NCBI RefSeq assembly: GCF_910596095.1 | Contig: NC_056537.1 | Coordinates: 3,820,574-3,884,573 of the forward strand | DNA length: 64,000 nucleotides | Source: Thunnus maccoyii | Lineage: Eukaryota; Chordata; Actinopteri; Scombriformes; Scombridae | Reading direction: 5' to 3' | Shown: in pieces, positions 58,600-64,000 of the stretch | Layout of the letters: each line of letters starts with the position of its first letter | Numbering within the stretch: the first letter of the stretch is position 1 | The notes under the pieces: model-generated | Databases searched by the model: none | What the model was told of the DNA's origin: nothing | The model's input: the letters and a program-made list of their open reading frames with translations, nothing else | Position numbers and translations under genes: made by a program

Positions 58600-61127
58600 G
58601 GTGTCCCTCAAGGAAGCGACCTCGGCCCACTGCAGATCTCAAACTGGATTACACTTACACCTGCTCCCCCCCACACGTATCCTCATCCTCAGTCTGTCAC
58701 CTGAACGCTCACCTCTACTTTTACATCGACCTTTTCGTCTCATTTTAGCTCATCCTCGTGCCTAGCTTGAGACAGCACAAAACTTCTCAACTCGGTGTTT
58801 GTTAATAACGACAGATATATAAAAAACACGCAGAGTTGAAGTGTGAATGCTGCAGGTCTGAAACGAGGCACTCTTAACCGAGAGTTTCAAAGTGTTTTCC
58901 AGACTGTGAGATGAGCAGATCCTGCTGCCAACGCTGCCAGGATTCTTCTTGTTTCGACTCCAGCGCTGTACCTAAAGAGGTGCCTTCGAGTCTGAGCTCT
59001 CCTCACCTCTCCATAGCAACATAAGATTTTATTTCCGTCTCTCGCGATCAGCAGCCCACTCAGCTACCCACTCAGGACGCCGGGCTCGTGGGCTGCTCAG
59101 TTTGTTTTGTTTTTTTTTTTGTTTTGTTTTGTTTTTTTTGAGTTTTCTAATCATGGTCAGATCTGTGAGAAAGTCTCGACTGTAGAGAGGCTGGTACGCT
59201 CACTCACTCAACCTGCATTTTAACTCATCTTACAGCTACAGGGTGGGAACGAGTTTAGGGAATGTTTTATTCAGCATAGTGTGCGTGTGTATGTATGTGT
59301 GTGTGTGTATGTGTGTGTGAGTGTGTGTTGTTGTCAGAGGAGTGTGTACCGCGACTACTGTGAAGCTTCGCTGGTCGTATGAAAGGTAACAGAACAGTTG
59401 GAGAGTTGGTTGGTAGATCATTTTAATGTGTGTGTGTGTGTGTGTTTTTCAATGTGTGTGTGTGTGTGTGTGAGAGATAATCATGCTGAGGACGGTGACA
59501 CTCGACAGACTTGAAAGGTTGAAAGGAAAAGTTTAACGTTTGTTTTCTTTCTGGCAGAGAGCCAGATGTTCAGATTGATTACTCTCTCGTGTCTTAATAT
59601 GAAGCTATAGCTAGCAGCTGGTTAGCTTAGCTTAGCATAAAGACTGGAAACAAGTGGAAACTGCTAGCATGGCTCTGTCCAAAGATAACAAAATCTACTT
59701 ACCAGCACTTCTAAAGCTCTCTCATTAACATGTTATATCTTGTTTGTTTAATCTGAACAAAAACTAAAGTGCAAAATTCACCTTGTTGTTTTAAAGGGAA
59801 GTTGTGTAAATTTACAATTTAACAAATAAAATGTGAAAATTTATAAGAAAATTCAGTCAAAGGTGATTTTCCTCAAATGTCTCATTTGTCTGACCAACAG
59901 TCCAAAACTATTCATATGAGATATTTTAGAAGTTGAAACCAGAATAAAAAAAATTACTAAAATGATTACTCAATTATCAAAATGGTTGTGATTAATCCTC
60001 TGTCTATTGATTAATCAATAATTTGACTAATCATTGCAGCAAAATGTCAAACTATAACTACAATTTTTGGCACTTTTCCTTTGAAAATTAACCTGCAACT
60101 ATTTTCATAATCAAATAATAATTTTAGTCTTTTTTTTTTCAATCAACTAATTGATTAATGGACTAATCGTTGCAGCTTTAAAGGCCTTTATGAGGACAGC
60201 ATCGTACTGTCGTCACAAACATGGACTCATTAGCTCGATGGTCATCAGTTAAAACTCAACGAGATACATTAAAGAGATTTAAAGGTGCTAGTAGGTGGAT
60301 TTTGTTACCTTTGGACAGCGCCAGGCTAGCAGTTTCCACTTGTTTCCACTCTTTATGCTAAGCTAAGCTAACCAGCCGCTAGCTTCATATTTTACGACGC
60401 GAGAGAGGAATCGATCTGAACGTCCGACTCATCTGCCAGGAAGAGAACAGATGTTGAACTTTTCCTTTAACACGAACGATTCACTTTTGACAGTTTTTAA
60501 GTTCCAGTCATCACAGGGAGCTGGCTCTCCTACAGACAGTAAAAAACTCACTCAGGCTGCATTCATGAAGGCTAACAAACATTTAACTCCTCTTCGGATC
60601 AAACAAACATTCCTGCAGTTTCCTCTCCTCCTCCTCCTCCTCCTCCTCCTCCTCCTCTTCATCCCGGCTGACGTGTGATTTAACTTTTAGCTCAACGTGC
60701 GACTATGAAAACATTAGAATACAAATCACAGTCTGAAAATATTGACCTTGTACTGTTGAAAATATTAATTTGTCCTAGTAGTTGAATATGCAGTTTTGCT
60801 TCACAGTTTGCTGTTGAAAGGCAGTTTTTAAGAAGACTTTTTTGGAAAGGGTGTGTACATTGAAGGTTTTTAACGCTTTAAATGTTTTTTTTTCCCCCAT
60901 AACGGGCATTTGGTTTGTATAGTATATAGCTCTAACTGATAATTGAAGCTGTGGTGTATGTACTGTATTCAGTCTGTCGGGGGGCTTCAGAGCACCTAGC
61001 TAAAGTATCATCTGTTGGAAGGACACAATTTTTGCGACTATTTATATTTCCTACATTCTGTATTCAATCCTGACGCATTTCAGGCAATGCAATTTTACAG
61101 TTGTTTGTACCTTTGCAAAAAAAATGA
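58600..61127 (+). other. taf4: taf4 3' UTR
   Basis: Follows the TAA at 58597. It contains T-rich and GT-rich runs (59104-59140, 59281-59330, 59428-59471), an inverted repeat pair (59521-59718 and 60278-60470), two AATCGATTAAT-type fragments between (about 59830-60050 and 60060-60180) and a CTC run (60627-60655). It ends at the AATAAA at 61128. No other gene is seen. Confidence 0.7.
59521..60470. repeat. Inverted pair of the GCTTAGCTTAGCATAAAGAC repeat in the taf4 3' UTR
   Basis: The forward copy 59521-59718 has GGTTAGCTTAGCTTAGCATA and GGAAACTGCTAGC. The reverse copy 60278-60470 has GCTAGCAGTTTCC and TATGCTAAGCTAAGCTAACC. Both are flanked by an AAGGAAAAGTT-type end. Arms are about 190 bp with about 560 bp between. 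Further partial copies lie near 10785-11060 and 57998-58070. Confidence 0.8.
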
Positions 61128-61133
61128 AATAAA
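61128..61133 (+). terminator. taf4: taf4 polyadenylation signal
   Basis: AATAAA, about 2.5 kb after the stop codon, at the end of an A-rich run and followed by a T/G-containing stretch (GCAGGTTTGATTTC). It is a good candidate for the gene end in the convergent spacer with kctd15. Confidence 0.65.
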
Positions 61134-61418
61134 GAAAATGATAAAGAAGCAGGTTTGATTTCATCTGGATTTTGCAGAATTTTGCGACGTAAAAACAAGA
61201 CGGCCGAGAGCTTTTTTTTATCTTTTTATCAATACATCTGTACAAATTAAAAAGTGTCACACAAAGTAAGCTAACAAATACATTAAATATACATTTTCAA
61301 AATGACAGTTATATAAAAAGAATTAAATTATGCGCCCCGCGGCATCCTCACACACTTATAAAAATGACCTTTCCATTCATTTGTATACACAGTAGACAAT
61401 ATTCACCAAGCGAGCTGT

Positions 61419-62068
61419 TTAAAAGGACACATTCACAATTTTTCAAGTGTCTTAAAACATCAGTCAGGTGTCTATATGAGCAGTGAAAGAGGTTTTCCTC
61501 GCTGTAATCATTCCTCCTGTTCATACTGGATATTAAAAGATCCTTCAAATGTGCTTTCAATGGAAGTGATGGAGGCCAAAATCCACAGTGTGTCCACACA
61601 GTCATTTAAAAGTTGATGTGAAGCTTCTATTCAGCTTCAGCAGTCTGAGTTAGTCATATCAAGTGGATATCTGACACATTTACAGTCTTTTTAGCATCAA
61701 ATTCCCTCTTTGTGTTTCCTCGGACAGTGTTTCCCTGTTGAGCTGCAGGTGGAAGTATAGTAACAAAAAGAGGAACTTTGGCACTAAAAAGACTGTAACG
61801 TTGAAAGATATCTACTTGATTTGACTCATTTGGACGCTGAAGCTTCATATTAGCTTCAGATAAACTTTTAAATACATTTTTGTACAGAAGGAGGACTGTG
61901 GATTTTGTCCTCCATCACTTCCATTGTAAGGTCATTATGAAGGGATCTTCTAATGGTCAGTATGAACAGGAGGAATGATTACAGCAAGAAAAACAGGTTT
62001 CACTGTTCATCTCAGCTCCTGACTGTTGTTTTAAGACAGACATGAAAAATTGTGAACCCGTCCTTTAA
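61419..62068. mobile_element. Foldback/MITE-like element, copy 2
   Basis: Ends TTAAAAGGACACATTCACAA and TTGTGAACCCGTCCTTTAA form terminal inverted repeats around 650 bp. The interior matches copy 1 at 4523-5402 in reverse: GATATCTACTTGATTTGACT against its inverse, and TTCCTCGGACAGTGTTTCC. It is internally palindromic (AATCATTCCTCCTGTTCATA at 61508 faces its inverse near 61962). It sits in the presumed 3' UTR of kctd15. Confidence 0.8.
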
Positions 62069-62320
62069 TATCAAAGAGAGATTCTTATTACATAAATATC
62101 TACATGTGACAGCTGTTTTATGTACGTATTGTTTCTTTCACCTGGTCGTCAGGCTCAAACCAAAGCTCTGTGATCTGCAGCAGAGTCAAATGTCTGTTAA
62201 AACTCTTGTGATATTTTTAAATCTTGAGGTTTCTCAGCTCAGCGCCGCCGCTAAGAGCAGCTCCAGAAGACATTTTGAAGGATCCGGATGTGAATAAAAT
62301 GACTGTATATGAGTTTGTCA

Positions 62321-63934
62321 TTAGTCCAGAGGTTCCTGTTTGATCCGGATGGGAGTGCTGTTGATGGACTGGCTGTGTCTCAGGTCGCGACACAAGACGT
62401 ACTCGCTGAACTGGGACGAGTCGACTCCTCCGCCGCAGGACGCCTTGATGCTGAAACCTTTCTGAAACAGACGCTCGAGGACCTGCGGACACACACAAAA
62501 ACGCAGACGGCTGTTAAAAGTCTTTTCAGATGATCTGCAGCACCAGGCGCAGGTGTTCATAGTAAACGTTACTCCCAACTCAATGTGCAAAATATAAACA
62601 TACAAAAACATTTAAAAATATGTTAATACATGTTGATTATTGCACGTAGCAGCAGCAGTTATGCTAATTTTCTGCCCACTAATTTGTCATTTTTCAAACT
62701 CAATTCCTTTCAACTCTATTTTAATTGGTGTAGAGGCAGAAATCTCAAAACCTGGACTAAAAACTATCAGCATAGTTACATAATAATAATAAATAATGTT
62801 TGGGTTTTTTTCAGATTTTTCTTTAAAAATTTGTTACTGTTGTGTTTTCAGCTCGTTTAGTTGCTCCCAAAGTGACCAAATAATCAGTCAGTGCTGCTTT
62901 AAAAGTTCCCTTAATAGCTTCTTCTGAGTTTTCAATGAGAAAAAGCTCCAGAAACAGCCAGTAAGTGGACCTTGAGTCAGGGTTTTTTTTTTGTCAAACT
63001 GCTGTTAACAAGAATGACTTCAATTATCTTCAGAGTTACAGCCTTTCTCTTAATTTGTCAAATATTTTTTGCTTTCATATTTCTTTCTTCTTTATTTTCT
63101 CACTCTTTTGTTTTCTTCTTTCTTTCTGCCAGTTTCTCTTTTCACTTCCTTAAATTTGTCTTTACTTCGCTTTTTACTTCTGTATTTTCTCCAAATTATC
63201 TGAAAGCAGTAAAATCCCCCAAAAAACTAAATTCCATTTAACTTAAAACCTTTATTTATTCAGGGAAGTTTCACTGAGAGGACGCCTCTCTTTAGCAGGA
63301 ACGCTCTGATCACACTTACACACATTCACACCTGGAAGCTGCCCAGTACAACCACAGTCTGATCTGCTGGCCACTGGAGCAGTTTGGGTTGAGGGCCCTG
63401 CTCAAAGGCATCTCGGTGGTGGTAATGAGGGAGGTTTTATCCTCCCAGTCACAAGCTCACTTCTCTAACTTCTTTAGGCCTCCAGAAATCTCAAAACCTC
63501 GACACATGAAACCAAATCTATCTACATGGATAGATGCTACTGTAGTAAATATATCTATTGTGTGTGATTTGGGTGAACCGAGCCTTTAAAAGTACGTGTG
63601 ATGCAGCAGAGACGTTGTCATGGGAACCAACCTGCACGGAGTTGAGTCTGCAGTATCCGTTGAGGGGGAAGCGGATGACGTGCGTGGGGTCCTGGTTCCA
63701 GCCGGCGTTCACCGAGTTGCACATGACGTCACCGGTCTCCGGGAAGATCTCCTCGATCAGCACCTTCTCCCCGCTCAGCGCGATCCTCTCGCCCAGGTCG
63801 GGCGTGACGCGGACCACCAGACACTCGCAGAGCGGCGCCCGCTGGGCCTCGCGCTCCGCCTGCCAGCGCTCCAACTCCCGAACCATCGGGGTCAGCTGGT
63901 AGAAACGAGCCTCCTCGTACAGCTGAGGGAAGTC
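62321..63934 (-). CDS. kctd15: KCTD15, C-terminal two coding exons (partial)
   Basis: Two minus-strand exons: 63934-63632 (101 codons) and 62482-62321 (53 codons plus TAA). They join in frame as [15 protein letters not shown]. The 154 residues start [20 protein letters not shown], continue with [20 protein letters not shown] and [20 protein letters not shown], and end with IRIKQEPLD. Within the KCTD1/KCTD15 pair, GWNQDPTHV and RLNSVQVLERLF fit KCTD15 (KCTD1 has GWNHDSTHV and HLNSVQ; recalled). KCTD15 is known as a BTB-domain inhibitor of AP-2 activity and of neural crest formation; this C-terminal domain forms the pentamer partner of the BTB. The BTB part lies off the right edge. The terminal KQEPLD resembles a sumoylation-type motif known for this protein. 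Confidence 0.95.
62483..63631 (-). other. Last intron of kctd15
   Basis: GTTGG...CGCAG-bounded intron of about 1.15 kb, AT- and T-rich (63060-63190), with a repeat-like stretch near 62860-62950 (AAGTGACCAAATAATCAGTC). No gene is recognised. Confidence 0.6.
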
Positions 63935-64000
63935 CTGACGGGACAGAGAGGCGCACCGTTAGAGACCAGATGACTCAAGTGTCTTAATTTCACCAGGCGA

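Noticed and set aside
63558..63973. Plus-strand frames of 114-117 residues at the right end
   Set aside because: Antisense to the kctd15 exon 63632-63934.

Overview
The window is vertebrate, and most likely from a percomorph (spiny-rayed) teleost fish. The genes are split into many small exons with GT-AG introns. The deduced proteins are close to vertebrate GPI, LSM14A, TAF4 and KCTD15. Introns and spacers are packed with CA/GT microsatellites, small terminal-inverted-repeat elements and LINE relics of the kind common in spiny-rayed fishes. I name no species.

Layout from left to right: (1) 1-6793, minus strand: the first three coding exons of gpi (glucose-6-phosphate isomerase); the rest lies beyond the left edge. 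(2) 6794-10000: a spacer dominated by foldback and TIR-type repeats, including a block of about 2.5 kb with matching TIR-like ends. (3) about 10000-24591, minus strand: lsm14a, 11 coding exons, 506 residues, with a probable long 3' UTR. (4) 24592-28506: spacer between the divergent lsm14a and taf4-like promoters. (5) 28507-61133, plus strand: a complete TAF4-type gene, 15 coding exons, 996 residues, 3' UTR of about 2.5 kb with an AATAAA signal. (6) 62321-63934, minus strand: the last two coding exons of kctd15, convergent with the TAF4 gene; its BTB domain is beyond the right edge.

The four genes have no shared pathway. They cover glycolysis (gpi), mRNA storage and P-bodies (lsm14a), the TFIID general transcription factor (taf4) and a KCTD regulator of AP-2/neural crest (kctd15). 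What links them is synteny. From memory, human 19q13.11 carries KCTD15-LSM14A-GARRE1-GPI in the orientation seen here, but with no TAF4 gene. Human TAF4 sits head-to-head with LSM14B (20q13.33), and TAF4B is convergent with KCTD1 (18q11.2). This window therefore looks like the missing third member of that ohnolog set: a TAF4 paralogue still sitting between LSM14A and KCTD15, divergent from the first and convergent with the second. That is the main finding.

Other points: CA/GT repeats lie immediately downstream of five 5' splice sites (one in gpi, four in taf4); one taf4 intron uses a GC donor; lsm14a has a probable 13-residue cassette exon in its FFD/TFG region, a second in-frame donor and a NAGNAG acceptor; a 20-bp minisatellite of about 1 kb lies in taf4 intron 13; an inverted repeat pair lies in the taf4 3' UTR. 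Coordinates of diverged repeats are approximate, and repeat names are given only where recognised.
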